NCBI RefSeq assembly: GCF_020873895.1
Contig: NZ_JAHWGT010000012.1
Location: 124,001 to 188,000, forward strand
Reading direction: 5' to 3'
Source of the DNA: Streptomyces sp. DH12
Lineage (GTDB): Bacteria; Actinomycetota; Actinomycetes; Streptomycetales; Streptomycetaceae
Length of the DNA stretch: 64,000 bases
The position numbers and the translations under genes are program-made. Shown here piece after piece: positions 7,740 to 16,655 of this stretch. A model generated the notes under the pieces. That model saw only the letters and a program-made list of their open reading frames with translations, did no database searches and was not told the DNA's origin. How positions within the stretch are numbered: position 1 is the first letter of the stretch; every line of letters begins with the position of its first letter.

Positions 7740-9194
7740 TCACACCTCCGAGTAGCCGAACCGGCGCCGCGCCGGGCCGTCGCCGGCCGCGGCGTCCACC
7801 GCGTCCGCGGCGTCCACCGCGTCCACCGGGCCGCCCGTGCCGGCCGGGAGGACCGGGAGGGCCGCCGTGACAGCCGGGGCGGTGGTGCCGCCCGCCGGGT
7901 CGGCCGCCGGCTTGCGAAGGTACACCGCCCACGTCACCGCGATGCAGGCGCCGTAGAAGACGAGGAAGGCGACGAAGGCGGACGTGCCGGTCCCGGCGGT
8001 CTGGAAGGACTGGCGGAAGGCGAGGTTGATGCCCAGTCCGCCGACGGCCCCGATCGCGCCGATCAGGCCCATGGAGGCGCCGGAGATGCGGCGCCCGTAC
8101 GCGTCGGCCTCCTCGCCCGCCAGGCCGGCGGCGTGCGCCTTCGCCTTGAAGATCGCCGGGATCATCTTGAACGTCGAGCCGTTCCCGAGGCCGCTGAGGA
8201 CGAACAGGGAGGTGAAGCCGACGAGGAAGACCGCGAACGACTCGGCGAGCGAGGCGAGCACGACGACACCGGTCGCGGCGGCCATCGCCGCGAAGGTGCC
8301 GAGGGTGATGCGGGCACCGCCGTACCGGTCGGCCAGGGAGCCGCCGACGGGCCGGATCAGGGAGCCGAGGAGCGGGCCGACGAACGTGAGCGACGCGGCC
8401 TCCAGCGGGGTCCGCCCGAACTGGGTCTGCAGGACCAGTCCGAAGGCGAAGCTGTAGCCGATGAACGAGCCGAAGGTGCCGACGTAGAGGAACGCCATGA
8501 TCCAGGTGTGGGCGTCGCGGGCGGCCTCCTTCACCGCGCCGGTGTCGTTCCGCACCGGGGCGAGGTTGTCCATGAAGAGCGCGGCGCAGACCGCCGCGAC
8601 GACGATCAGCGGCAGGTAGAGGCCGAGGACGATCCTCGGGTGGGCGGCACCGGCCGTGCCGATGACGGCGAGGCCGACCAGCTGCACGACGGGGACGCCG
8701 ATGTTGCCGCCGCCGGCGTTGAGCCCGAGGGCCCAGCCCTTGCGGTGGAGGGGGAAGAACGCGTTGATGTTCGTCATGGAGGAGGCGAAGTTGCCGCCGC
8801 CGACCCCGGTGAGCGCGGCCACGAGGACGAAGGTCGTGTACGACGTGCCGGGCTCCATCACCGCGTAGGCGGCGCCCGTCGGCAGCAGGAGCAGCAGCGC
8901 GCCGGCCACCGTCCAGTTCCGCCCGCCGAAGCGGGCGACGGCGAAGGAGTACGGGACGCGGATGACCGCGCCGACGAGCGTGGCGACCCCGATGAGGAAG
9001 AACTTGCCGGCCGGGTCGATGCCGTACTCGGGTCCCATGAACAGCACCATCACGGACCACAGGGTCCACACGGAGAAGCCGATGTGCTCGCAGACCACGG
9101 AGAAGAGCAGGTTGCGGCGGGCGACGCGCTCGCCCTTCTCCCGCCAGAAGACCTCGTCCTCCGGGTCCCACTCCTGGATCCACCGTCCGCCCAT
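7740..9194 (-). CDS. narK: nitrate/nitrite transporter, NarK family (MFS)
   Basis: 484-residue, 12-helix major facilitator that exchanges nitrate and nitrite across the cytoplasmic membrane. The nitrate signature is visible in TM5 as GGGNFASSMTNINAFFP and the second one around GLGINLAFRQSF. The N-terminus (IQEWDPEDEVFWREKGERVA) is typical of actinobacterial NarK2-type proteins. ATG at 9194 with GGAGGTGCGCG just upstream. It is followed at 7 to 75 bp by the HemD-winged-helix gene on the same strand, so the two may be one transcript. No nar or nir reductase genes are in the window, so its partner enzyme is elsewhere. Confidence 0.92.
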   Translation of the reverse strand: MGGRWIQEWDPEDEVFWREKGERVARRNLLFSVVCEHIGFSVWTLWSVMVLFMGPEYGIDPAGKFFLIGVATLVGAVIRVPYSFAVARFGGRNWTVAGALLLLLPTGAAYAVMEPGTSYTTFVLVAALTGVGGGNFASSMTNINAFFPLHRKGWALGLNAGGGNIGVPVVQLVGLAVIGTAGAAHPRIVLGLYLPLIVVAAVCAALFMDNLAPVRNDTGAVKEAARDAHTWIMAFLYVGTFGSFIGYSFAFGLVLQTQFGRTPLEAASLTFVGPLLGSLIRPVGGSLADRYGGARITLGTFAAMAAATGVVVLASLAESFAVFLVGFTSLFVLSGLGNGSTFKMIPAIFKAKAHAAGLAGEEADAYGRRISGASMGLIGAIGAVGGLGINLAFRQSFQTAGTGTSAFVAFLVFYGACIAVTWAVYLRKPAADPAGGTTAPAVTAALPVLPAGTGGPVDAVDAADAVDAAAGDGPARRRFGYSEV

Positions 9195-9332
9195 CGCGCA
9201 CCTCCGCTGTGTCGGTCCCTGAACGCCGTCCGGGGCCGACGCTAGGCAGGGCGCGTTTCGGCCCGGTCATCGAAGGTGACCGGCCGGAAACCTTGCTCTC
9301 ACCGGGGGCGGGGGCGCGGTGTGAGCGCCGGC

Positions 9333-10301
9333 TCAGCCGGTGGGGCGCATGAGGGCGGCGTCGGCGTCGGGGAGCCAGGCCCCGTCCGGGACGACCAGCC
9401 ACTCCTCCGCGGCGGCGAGCTCGCCGGCGGCGGTGCGCAGCGCGTCGAGGCCGGGGTGCTTCAGCCCCCTGCGCCACACCATCGCCACGGGTGACAGCGG
9501 TACGGGCCGTACCAGCGGCCGGCGGACGGTGTCCGGCATGGCCTGGAAGTCCACCACGGCCAGCACCGGCGTGCGGCCCTTGGCCATGACGCGGCGGAAC
9601 TCCTCCACGCCGACGGCCAGCGGGGCGGGCGGGGCGACGCGCACCCCGTGGCCGGCGAAGAGCAGCGCGGCGAGGTCGGTCCACTCGCGGGTGCGCGGGT
9701 TGCCCGCCCCGGCGTACAGCGCCTCCCCGGCGAGCGCGGACAGCTCGACCTCGTCCCGGTCGGCGAGGGGGTGGTCGGCCGGGAGGATCACCGCCATCCG
9801 CTCGTACCGCACGGGCTGCCAGGCGAGCCGGGCGCGGACGGCCGGGTCGAGGCCGGCGACGCGGCCGAAGGAGACGTCGAGGCGGCCGGCGAGGATCTCG
9901 GCGGCCGCGCCGGTCAGGCCGCTCTCGTAGCGGGCCATCAGCTCGCAGTCGGGCGCGAGCCGCCGGGCGCGCTCCAGGACCCGGCCGGTGCAGATGGCGG
10001 GCGTGTTGAGGTCCACGAGCAGGGGGCGGGGGCCGGTGTCGGTGAAGGCGGCGGCGAGGTCGTCGTACGCGGCGAGGACGGCCTCGGCGTACGGCCGCAG
10101 GCGCTCGCCCGCGGGGGTGAGCGCGACCTGCCGGGTCGTGCGGACGAACAGCTCCGTGCCGAGGTCCCGCTCCAGGCGCCGGATGTCCCGGCTGAGCGCC
10201 TGCTGGGCGACGTAGAGGCGGGCGGCGGCGCGGGTGAAGTGCAGCTCGTCGGCGACGGCGGTGAACGCGCGCAGGAGCCGGGGATCGATGTCGGGGACCA
10301 C
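9333..10301 (-). CDS. LysR-family transcriptional regulator
   Basis: 322 residues. The N-terminal winged helix-turn-helix is at LLRAFTAVADELHFTRAAARLYVAQQALSRDI (about 6-38; helix-turn-helix TRAAARLYVAQQALSRDIRR), followed by the two-lobe effector domain. The start is the GTG at 10301: the LysR fold begins 5 residues later and the 29 codons upstream are unlike the family. It is divergent from an MFS transporter with 85 bp between starts, the usual LysR/target layout. It lies upstream of narK on the same strand but with a 138-bp gap, and I have no reason to link it to nitrate. The inducer is unknown. Confidence 0.88.
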   Translation of the reverse strand: MVPDIDPRLLRAFTAVADELHFTRAAARLYVAQQALSRDIRRLERDLGTELFVRTTRQVALTPAGERLRPYAEAVLAAYDDLAAAFTDTGPRPLLVDLNTPAICTGRVLERARRLAPDCELMARYESGLTGAAAEILAGRLDVSFGRVAGLDPAVRARLAWQPVRYERMAVILPADHPLADRDEVELSALAGEALYAGAGNPRTREWTDLAALLFAGHGVRVAPPAPLAVGVEEFRRVMAKGRTPVLAVVDFQAMPDTVRRPLVRPVPLSPVAMVWRRGLKHPGLDALRTAAGELAAAEEWLVVPDGAWLPDADAALMRPTG

Positions 10302-10386
10302 GCCCGGGAACCTACAACACAGGTGCGTCAATCGCCGCTGATCAGGTGTTGGACCCCGGGCGGGGGCGGCACGGAGGGTGGTGGCC
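10302..10386. promoter_or_regulatory. divergent promoter region with candidate LysR operator
   Basis: Between the LysR gene and the MFS gene. CAACAC (10315-10320) and GTGTTG (10346-10351) form an inverted repeat with 25 bases between the arms, each flanked by an AGGT or CAGG. This spacing fits two LysR half-sites on one face of the helix. Confidence 0.4.
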
Positions 10387-11769
10387 ATGCCCCCGTACCC
10401 GACGAAGGCCGCGCCCGTGCCGGCCGTGGCCCCCGGCTCCCTCGTCCTCGCCCCCCGCTACGGCGGGCCTGACCCCGCGCCCCGCCCGCCCGGCGGCGGG
10501 CCCCGTCCGGGGCGCCGGCCCCGCCCGCCCGGCCCCGGGCGGCGGCGCGTCCGCAACCCGTACGCCCGGCTCTTCGACCGGCCGGGCACGCGCGCGTTCA
10601 CCGCGGGGAACCTCGTCGCCCGGATCCCGATGGGCATGTTCACCGTCAGCGCGGTCATCATGATCGCCGAGACGCGGGGCTCGTACGCGCTGGCCGGTGC
10701 CGTCACCGCGACCGGGCTGGCCGCGACGGCGGTCGTCGCGCCGTTCACGGCCCGACTCGTCGACCGGTACGGGCAGGCGCGCGTCGCCGTCCCCGCCACC
10801 CTGCTCGCCGTGCTCGGCTCGCTCGCCCTGCTGCTGTGCGTCCGTCACCAGGCGCCGGCCTGGACGCTGTTCGCCGCGTACGCCGCGACGGCGACCACCC
10901 CGAACACCGGCGGCATGTCCCGCGCCCGCTGGGCCCACCTGTACCGGGACGACCCGGAGGCGGCGCACACCGCGAACGCCTTCGAGCAGGCCGTGGACGA
11001 GCTGTGCTTCGTCCTGGGCCCGGTGCTCGCCGCGTTCCTGTGCGCGGCGCTCTTCCCGGAGGCGGGCACCCTCGTGGGGGCGGTCCTGCTCCTCACCGGC
11101 GTGCTGCTGTTCACCGCGCAGCGCGCCACCGAACCGCCGGCCGCCCCGCGCCGGGCCGGGCACCGCGCCCGCTCCCCGCTGCGCACGGCCGGGATGCCGG
11201 CGCTGCTGGTGGTCTTCCTGGCGACGGGCGCGGTCTTCGGCTCCCTGGAGATCGTGACGCTGGCGTTCGTGGACGGCCCGGTGGCGGGCCCGGTCATGGC
11301 GCTCCAGGCGTTCGGCTCGTTCCTGGCGGGCCTCGCGTACGGCTCCGCGCGCCCGGCCGCGGACCCGGCCCGGCGGCTGCGCGTCTGCCTGGCGGCGATG
11401 ACCGCCCTGATGGCGGGCCCGCTGCTCGCCTCCGGGACGGGCTCGCTGCCCGCCCTGGCGGGCGCGCTGCTGCTGGCGGGGATGGCGACGGCGCCGACGC
11501 TGGTGACGGGCACGACGCTGGTGCAGCGCCTGACCCCGGCCGGGCAGCTGAACGAGGGCATGACCCTCGCGGTGACCGCCCTGCTCGGCGGCGTCTCGGC
11601 CGGCGCGGCGGCGGGCGGCTGGCTCGTGGAGCACGCGGGCCCCGGCACGGCGTACGCCCTGCCGGTGGCGGCGGCGGCCCTGGCGCTGTGCCTGGCGGTG
11701 GCGGGCCGGCCCCGCCGGCCGCTGCCGTATGCTCCGGCGCATGCTGAGGGTGGAACGACTGCGGGCTGA
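10387..11769 (+). CDS. MFS transporter, probable drug/metabolite efflux pump
   Basis: 460-residue polytopic protein with about 12 hydrophobic helices starting near residue 70 (AGNLVARIPMGMFTVSAVIM). The first 60 residues are Pro/Gly/Arg-rich and presumably a disordered cytosolic tail, unusual in length for the family. A loop 2-3 basic motif is seen as FTARLVDRYGQARV. ATG at 10387 follows GGAGGG by about 8 bases; GTG codons at 10378 and 10381 are alternatives. Divergent from the LysR regulator, which probably controls it. The substrate cannot be inferred. Confidence 0.82.
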   Translation: MPPYPTKAAPVPAVAPGSLVLAPRYGGPDPAPRPPGGGPRPGRRPRPPGPGRRRVRNPYARLFDRPGTRAFTAGNLVARIPMGMFTVSAVIMIAETRGSYALAGAVTATGLAATAVVAPFTARLVDRYGQARVAVPATLLAVLGSLALLLCVRHQAPAWTLFAAYAATATTPNTGGMSRARWAHLYRDDPEAAHTANAFEQAVDELCFVLGPVLAAFLCAALFPEAGTLVGAVLLLTGVLLFTAQRATEPPAAPRRAGHRARSPLRTAGMPALLVVFLATGAVFGSLEIVTLAFVDGPVAGPVMALQAFGSFLAGLAYGSARPAADPARRLRVCLAAMTALMAGPLLASGTGSLPALAGALLLAGMATAPTLVTGTTLVQRLTPAGQLNEGMTLAVTALLGGVSAGAAAGGWLVEHAGPGTAYALPVAAAALALCLAVAGRPRRPLPYAPAHAEGGTTAG

Positions 11770-12229
11770 CCACGCGCCCGCGCTGCTGGATTTCGAGCGG
11801 GAGAACCGCGCCTGGTTCACCCGCTCGATACCGGACCGGGGCGACGCGTACTTCACGGAGTTCGACGACCGGCACCGCACGCTCCTCGCCGAGCAGGAGG
11901 CCGGCCTGCGCCACTTCCACGTCGTCCTGGACGGCGACGGGGAGCTGGTCGGCCGGGTCAACCTCGTCTGCGTCGAGCAGGGCGCGGCCGAACTCGGCTA
12001 CCGCGTCGCCGAGCGGGCGGCGGGCCGGGGCGTGGCGTCGGCGGCGGTCGCCGAGGTGTGCCGGCTCGCGGCCCGGGCGTACGGCCTGGCGGAGCTGCGG
12101 GCGGTGACGACCCTCGACAACCCGGCCTCCCGCGCGGTGCTGGAGCGCAACGGCTTCGAGACCGTCGGCACCCTGACCCTCACCGGCCGCCCGGGCCTGC
12201 GCTACCGCCGCCTCCTCACCCCGCCCTGA
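11741..12229 (+). CDS. GNAT-family N-acetyltransferase (RimJ/RimL-like)
   Basis: 162 residues with the acetyl-CoA fold: ELVGRVNLVCVEQGAAELGY (beta4), the pyrophosphate loop RAAGRGVASAAVAEVCRLA, and the C-terminal NPASRAVLERNGFETVG typical of RimJ/RimL types acting on protein N-termini or small amines. The start overlaps the 3' end of the MFS gene by 29 bp; ATG 11729 (four codons earlier) is equally possible since neither has a clear ribosome site. Its translation is probably coupled to the transporter. The substrate is unknown. Confidence 0.85.
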   Translation: MLRVERLRADHAPALLDFERENRAWFTRSIPDRGDAYFTEFDDRHRTLLAEQEAGLRHFHVVLDGDGELVGRVNLVCVEQGAAELGYRVAERAAGRGVASAAVAEVCRLAARAYGLAELRAVTTLDNPASRAVLERNGFETVGTLTLTGRPGLRYRRLLTPP

Positions 12230-12265
12230 CCCCCGCGGCCACCCGCCGGGCCACGGCGGGCCCGA

Positions 12266-12359
12266 CGGGCCGGACCGGGCTCGGTCGGGCCGGACCGGGC
12301 TCGGTCGGGCCGGACCGGGCTCGGTCGGGCCGGACCGGGCTCGGTCGGGCCGGACCGGG
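12266..12359. repeat. 20-bp tandem repeat array (4.7 copies)
   Basis: The unit CGGGCCGGACCGGGCTCGGT is repeated without mismatch at 12266, 12286, 12306, 12326 and (14 bases) 12346. It lies between the GNAT gene stop and the tmRNA gene, outside any credible coding sequence. A likely site of length variation. Confidence 0.9.
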
Positions 12360-12373
12360 GTACGACAGAGGCC

Positions 12374-12404
12374 CGGCCGCCTGATGGCTGCCGGGCCTCT
12401 GCCC
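12374..12404. terminator. probable terminator hairpin after GNAT gene and tmRNA
   Basis: AGAGGCCCGGCCGCC at 12368 onward can pair with GGCTGCCGGGCCTCT (12386-12400): the arms AGAGGCCCGGC and GCCGGGCCTCT match exactly around a short loop. It lies directly downstream of the tmRNA 3' end (minus strand) and of the GNAT gene (plus strand), so it may serve both. No long T run follows. Confidence 0.55.
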
Positions 12405-12416
12405 ACATGGGATGAG

Positions 12417-12784
12417 TGGAGATGGCGGGAATCGAACCCGCGTCCAACGGTGCGGAACCAGGGCTTCTCCGTGTGCAGTCCGCTGCGCTTTTCTCGGCCC
12501 CGGAGATCACGCGGACAAGTCTCCGACGGGCTCAGTCACTGTTTGGTTTCCCTCTACGCCCCGTGACCGGGCCTAGAGGTTTAGTTCCCTAGCTGATGCC
12601 AGGATCCGGGTCGGGAACAGCCCCGGGCTGACACTTCGCAAGCTCGCTACTCAGGCAGCGAGGGCGAAGGAATCGCGCTTGGTGTTGGCGATTATTGGTT
12701 GCGACATATGGTTTACGAGATCATTGCCGCTTCCTCGACACGCTTCCCCTGCTTCGACAGCCGCTGTCGAAACCGATCATCCCC
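12417..12784 (-). ncRNA. ssrA: transfer-messenger RNA (tmRNA, SsrA)
   Basis: Rescues ribosomes stalled on broken mRNA. The 5' end reads GGGGATGATCGGTTTCGACA and the 3' end reads GGGTTCGATTCCCGCCATCT then CCA-like bases; the 5' GGGGATG pairs with the 3' CATCTCC to form the tRNA-like acceptor stem, and GGTTCGATTCC is the T-loop. The CCA does not appear to be fully encoded. The tag reading frame is 12651-12689: A-N-T-K-R-D-S-F-A-L-A-A then TGA. The tag keeps the C-terminal ALAA seen by ClpXP-type proteases. smpB lies 97 bp upstream on the same strand, the standard Streptomyces arrangement. Confidence 0.95.
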
Positions 12785-12881
12785 ATGTTGATTTTTCAAT
12801 GTGCGCCCGCCAGGCGGGGCAGGTGCCATCGTACGTGACCAACGCACGACGATGCCAGCGCATTCCCGCCCGGGCGTCGGA

Positions 12882-13361
12882 TCAGGCGCGCTGGCGGCGG
12901 CGGACCGCCGACACGGCCCGGTCGGTCTCGCGCCGGTCCTGCTTCTCCCGCAGCGTCTGCCGCTTGTCGTACTCCTTCTTGCCGCGGGCGAGCGCGATCT
13001 CGACCTTGGCCCGGCCGTCCTTGAAGTACAGCGCCAGGGGCACGATCGTGTGGCCCGTCTCCTGCGACTTCGACTCCAGCTTGTCGATCTCGGCCCGGTG
13101 CAGGAGCAGCTTCCGCTTGCGCCGCGCGGTGTGGTTGGTCCAGGTGCCCTGGCTGTACTCCGGCACGTGCACGTTGTGCAGCCACGCCTCGTGCGCGTCG
13201 ATCTGCACGAAGCCGTCCACGAGCGAGGCCCGCCCCTGGCGCAGCGACTTCACCTCGGTGCCGGTCAGGACCAGACCGCACTCGTAGGTGTCCATGATGT
13301 GGTAGTCGTGCCGCGCCTTCTTGTTCTGCGCGATCATCTTGCGCCCTGTTTCCTTAGCCAT
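12882..13361 (-). CDS. smpB: SsrA-binding protein SmpB
   Basis: 159-residue tmRNA partner that binds the tRNA-like domain and takes it to stalled ribosomes. Hallmarks: [20 protein letters not shown] at the start, [19 protein letters not shown], the conserved [16 protein letters not shown], and a basic C-terminal tail ([18 protein letters not shown]) that fills the mRNA channel. ATG at 13361. The S41 protease gene ends 18 bp upstream, so ftsE-ftsX-protease-smpB are probably one transcription unit leading to the tmRNA. Confidence 0.97.
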   Translation of the reverse strand: MAKETGRKMIAQNKKARHDYHIMDTYECGLVLTGTEVKSLRQGRASLVDGFVQIDAHEAWLHNVHVPEYSQGTWTNHTARRKRKLLLHRAEIDKLESKSQETGHTIVPLALYFKDGRAKVEIALARGKKEYDKRQTLREKQDRRETDRAVSAVRRRQRA

Positions 13362-13379
13362 AGTGCGGTCATTTTCGCA

Positions 13380-14630
13380 CTAGGACCCCGCCCCGAGGCC
13401 ACTCAATACCGTGCGGGCCCGCTCCACGGTGCCGGTCGGCGCCGGCACGTCGGGGATGAGGCCCCGCCCGTCGACGCGGGCGCCGGCCGGGGTGCGGTAG
13501 TGGCCGACGGTGAGTTCGGCGACCGACCCGTCGGGGAGCCGGCTCGGCATCTGCACGGAGCCCTTGCCGAAGGTGCGCGAGCCCACGGTGACGGCCCGGC
13601 CGCGGTCCTTCAGGGCCCCGGTGAGCAGCTCGGCGGCGCTCATCGTGCCGCCGTCGACGAGCGCGACGAGGGGCCGGGAGGTGTCGCCGCCCGGCTCGGC
13701 GTACAGGGCGTTCTCCGTGCCGTGCACGTCGTACGTGGCGACGAGGCCGCCGTCGAGGAAGGCCGACGCGGCGGCGACCGCCTCGGTGACGAGCCCGCCG
13801 CCGTTGCCGCGCAGGTCGAGCAGGATCCCGGCGCCCTCGGGCGCGGCGTCGACGGCCCGGCGGACGAGGTCGCCGCTGCCGCGGGTGAAGGCGGTGACGC
13901 GGATGACGACGGCGTCGCCGAGCCGCCGCACGGTGACCGGCTCGGTGGCGAGCCGGGCCCGGCGCAGGGTCGCGGTCCAGGCGCGCGCGCCGCGCTGGAG
14001 GTCGAGGACGACGGCGGTGCCCGCTCCGGCGCCCGCGGCCTCGCCGTCGGGGCCGTCGCCGCGCAGCAGGGCGACCACGTCGGCGGCGGTGCGCCCGCGC
14101 ACGGCGCGGCCGTCGACGGCGCGGATCCGGTCCCCGGGGCGCAGCCCGGCCCGGGCCGCGGGGCCGCCGGGCTGTACCCGGTCCACCTCGACGTGCCCCT
14201 CGGCGGTACGGCGCGCCCACAGCCCGACGCCCGTGTACGAGCCGTCCAGGGCGCGCTGGAACTCCTCGTACTCGCGCTTGTCGTACACGGCGCCCCAGCG
14301 GTCCCCGCTGCGGCTGACGACCTCCTGGGCGGCCTCGGTGCCCGACTTGCCGTCGGCGGCCGCCTCGGCGGCGGCGCGGGCCACCTCGTCGCGCACGGTG
14401 CCGCCGCGCCGTGCGGCGGGCACGTCCCGGCCGGTCCCGGCGGGCACCCGTACGGCGGCACCGGCGTGGGCGGAACCTCCGGTGGCGGGGCGCGGCCCCT
14501 CGGCGTCGTCGCACGGGAGGGAGTCGGTGGCCGCGGCCGTCGCGAGGACGGTGGCGAAGAGCACGGTCAGGGCCGCCCCGCGCCGGACGCGGCGGGGCCG
14601 GCGCGCGGACTCGGGACCCGGCAGCGACAT
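13380..14630 (-). CDS. S41-family C-terminal processing peptidase with PDZ domain
   Basis: Secreted or membrane-tethered Ser-Lys protease of 416 residues. An N-terminal hydrophobic segment (ALTVLFATVLATAAA, about 20-37) acts as signal/anchor. A PDZ domain is at about 120-215 (VQPGGPAARAGLRPGDRIRA). The protease core has LLDLRGNGGGLVTEAV, the nucleophile context DGGTMSAAELLTGAL and the lysine context SRTFGKGSVQ. The ATG at 14630 is chosen; a GTG three codons earlier is possible. Located between ftsX and smpB, so it could act in cell-wall remodelling or envelope quality control together with FtsEX; that role is inference from position. Confidence 0.9.
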   Translation of the reverse strand: MSLPGPESARRPRRVRRGAALTVLFATVLATAAATDSLPCDDAEGPRPATGGSAHAGAAVRVPAGTGRDVPAARRGGTVRDEVARAAAEAAADGKSGTEAAQEVVSRSGDRWGAVYDKREYEEFQRALDGSYTGVGLWARRTAEGHVEVDRVQPGGPAARAGLRPGDRIRAVDGRAVRGRTAADVVALLRGDGPDGEAAGAGAGTAVVLDLQRGARAWTATLRRARLATEPVTVRRLGDAVVIRVTAFTRGSGDLVRRAVDAAPEGAGILLDLRGNGGGLVTEAVAAASAFLDGGLVATYDVHGTENALYAEPGGDTSRPLVALVDGGTMSAAELLTGALKDRGRAVTVGSRTFGKGSVQMPSRLPDGSVAELTVGHYRTPAGARVDGRGLIPDVPAPTGTVERARTVLSGLGAGS

Positions 14631-14699
14631 GCCGCCCACTTTAGGGGGTGGGCACGGCGCCGTACGTGGACCTCGCCCGCACGGCGCCAGGGGCGCTCG

Positions 14700-15617
14700 T
14701 CACACCTTCAGGTACTTGCGCAGCGCGACGGCGGCGGCCAGCGAGGGCATGAGCAGGCCGATGACCAGCACCAGCGGGAGGACGGAGAACACCGCGTCCC
14801 AGCCGATGAACTGGACCAGCGGCATCTGCTCGGCGAGGGAGAGCCCCGCGTCGATCAGGAAGTACCGGCCGACGAGCAGCAGGCCGCAGGCGACCAGGCC
14901 GCCGAGGAGGCCGGCGAAGGCGGCCTCCATGATGAACGGCATCTGGATGTAGAAGCTCGACGCGCCCACCAGCCGCATGATGCCCGTCTCGCGGCGCCGG
15001 CTGAACGCCGAGACGCGCACCGTGTTGACGATCAGCATCAGCGCGATGAGCAGCATCAGGCCCATGACGACGAGGGCGGCGACGTTCATGCCGCGCATCA
15101 TGTTGAAGAGGTTCTCCAGGATGCCCCGCTGGTCCTGCACCGAGTGGACGCCGGCCCGGCCGGCGAACGCGGTGGCGACGACCTCGTACTTCTCCGGGTC
15201 CTTCAGCTTGACCCGGAACGACTCCTGCATCTGGTCCGGCGTGATCACGCTGGCGATGGCGGTGTCACCGTACTGCTCCCGGTAGTGCCGGTACGCCTCC
15301 TCCGCCGTCTCGTGGTGCACGGACTCCACGAGGTCCAGCTTCTTCAGGTCGGACTCGATCTGCTCCTTCTGCTGGGCGGTGACCGCCCCCTTGGAGCAGG
15401 TCTCCGACACCTCGGCGTCGTTCTTGTTGCAGAGGTAGACGGTGACGTTGACCTTGTCGTACCAGAAGTCCTTCATCGCGTTGACCTGCTGGCCCATGAG
15501 CACGGCGCCGCCGAACAGGGCCAGCGACAGGGCCACGGAGACGATGACGGCGAAGGTCATCGTGAGGTTGCGACGGAGGCCGACACCGATCTCCGAGAGT
15601 ACGAACTGGGCGCGCAT
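14700..15617 (-). CDS. ftsX: cell-division ABC transporter permease FtsX
   Basis: 305-residue membrane partner of FtsE that activates peptidoglycan hydrolases at septa. One N-terminal helix (MTFAVIVSVALSLALFGGAV, about 19-40), a large extracytoplasmic domain (about 45-165) with two cysteines at YLCNKNDAEVSETC, then three C-terminal helices (AALVVMGLMLLIALMLIV and others). RRRETGIMRLVGAS is the conserved cytosolic loop. The ATG at 15617 follows ftsE by 72 bp. Confidence 0.96.
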   Translation of the reverse strand: MRAQFVLSEIGVGLRRNLTMTFAVIVSVALSLALFGGAVLMGQQVNAMKDFWYDKVNVTVYLCNKNDAEVSETCSKGAVTAQQKEQIESDLKKLDLVESVHHETAEEAYRHYREQYGDTAIASVITPDQMQESFRVKLKDPEKYEVVATAFAGRAGVHSVQDQRGILENLFNMMRGMNVAALVVMGLMLLIALMLIVNTVRVSAFSRRRETGIMRLVGASSFYIQMPFIMEAAFAGLLGGLVACGLLLVGRYFLIDAGLSLAEQMPLVQFIGWDAVFSVLPLVLVIGLLMPSLAAAVALRKYLKV

Positions 15618-15689
15618 CGGGTGCGTTGAGCCTTTCCTTGCCGTGCGTGAGGACTGCCGCCGCGGACCGCCGCCGCCGGCGGCCGCCGG

Positions 15690-16379
15690 TCAGTGCTGGT
15701 AGCCGTAGACGCCGCGGGCCTGGTCGCGGACGAGCCGGCCCTTGTCGAGCTCGATGACGCGCTTGCGCATCTGGTCGACGATGTTCTGGTCGTGCGTCGC
15801 CATGATGACGGTCGTGCCCGTGCGGTTGATCTTGTCGAGCAGCTTCATGATGCCGACCGAGGTCTGCGGGTCGAGGTTGCCGGTCGGCTCGTCCGCGATC
15901 AGCAGCATCGGCCGGTTGACGAACGCGCGGGCGATGGCCACGCGCTGCTGCTCACCGCCGGACAGCTCGCCGGGCATCCGGTCCTCCTTGCCCGCGAGGC
16001 CGACCAGCCCGAGGACCTGGGGGACGGCCTTGCGGATCTCGCCTCGCGGCTTGCCGATGACCTCCTGCGCGAACGCGACGTTCTGCGCGACGGTCTTGTT
16101 CGGCAGCAGGCGGAAGTCCTGGAAGACGGTGCCCAGCTGGCGGCGCATGTGCGGCACCTTCCAGTTGGACAGCCGGGCCAGGTCCTTGCCGAGGACGTGC
16201 ACCGTTCCCGTGCTGGCGCGCTCCTCGCGCAGGACCAGCCGCAGGAAGGTGGACTTCCCGGAGCCGGAGGATCCCACCAGGAAGACGAACTCGCCCTTCT
16301 CGATCTCCAGGGAGACGTCTCGGAGAGCGGCGTGGTTCTGCTTCGGGTAGGACTTGGAGACGTTGTCGAATCGGATCAC
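15690..16379 (-). CDS. ftsE: cell-division ATP-binding protein FtsE
   Basis: 229-residue ABC ATPase working with FtsX. Walker [16 protein letters not shown]-loop VFQDFRLLP, signature [14 protein letters not shown], Walker [15 protein letters not shown], and H-loop MATHD are all intact. The start is taken at the GTG at 16379 (then [11 protein letters not shown]), matching the usual FtsE N-terminus; an ATG 15 codons earlier (16424) would add residues unlike the family. The region 16380-16655 upstream holds the promoter of this operon and of the divergent small gene. Confidence 0.96.
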   Translation of the reverse strand: MIRFDNVSKSYPKQNHAALRDVSLEIEKGEFVFLVGSSGSGKSTFLRLVLREERASTGTVHVLGKDLARLSNWKVPHMRRQLGTVFQDFRLLPNKTVAQNVAFAQEVIGKPRGEIRKAVPQVLGLVGLAGKEDRMPGELSGGEQQRVAIARAFVNRPMLLIADEPTGNLDPQTSVGIMKLLDKINRTGTTVIMATHDQNIVDQMRKRVIELDKGRLVRDQARGVYGYQH

Positions 16380-16655
16380 GGGTGCACCCACGGTCGGCCG
16401 GGAGGAGTAGGTGAGCGTGACCATACGCGAACCGGGATGCCCCGTGCAGTCACCGCCCGGCCTTGCCCGGTTTGTCCGATCCTGCCGGTGGTGGTACGGC
16501 GCCCTGACCGGCGGGGACGTGAGGGCGCGCGCCTAAAATCGCGGGACCTGGCACAGTGGTGGGGGGAACGGACGCGTTTCCCTGAGCGTTGTGCGGAGAG
16601 AACCGCGTGGACATTCCGCGTCCGGCGGCTCCGCCACGCGGGAGGAGGAGAGCGC

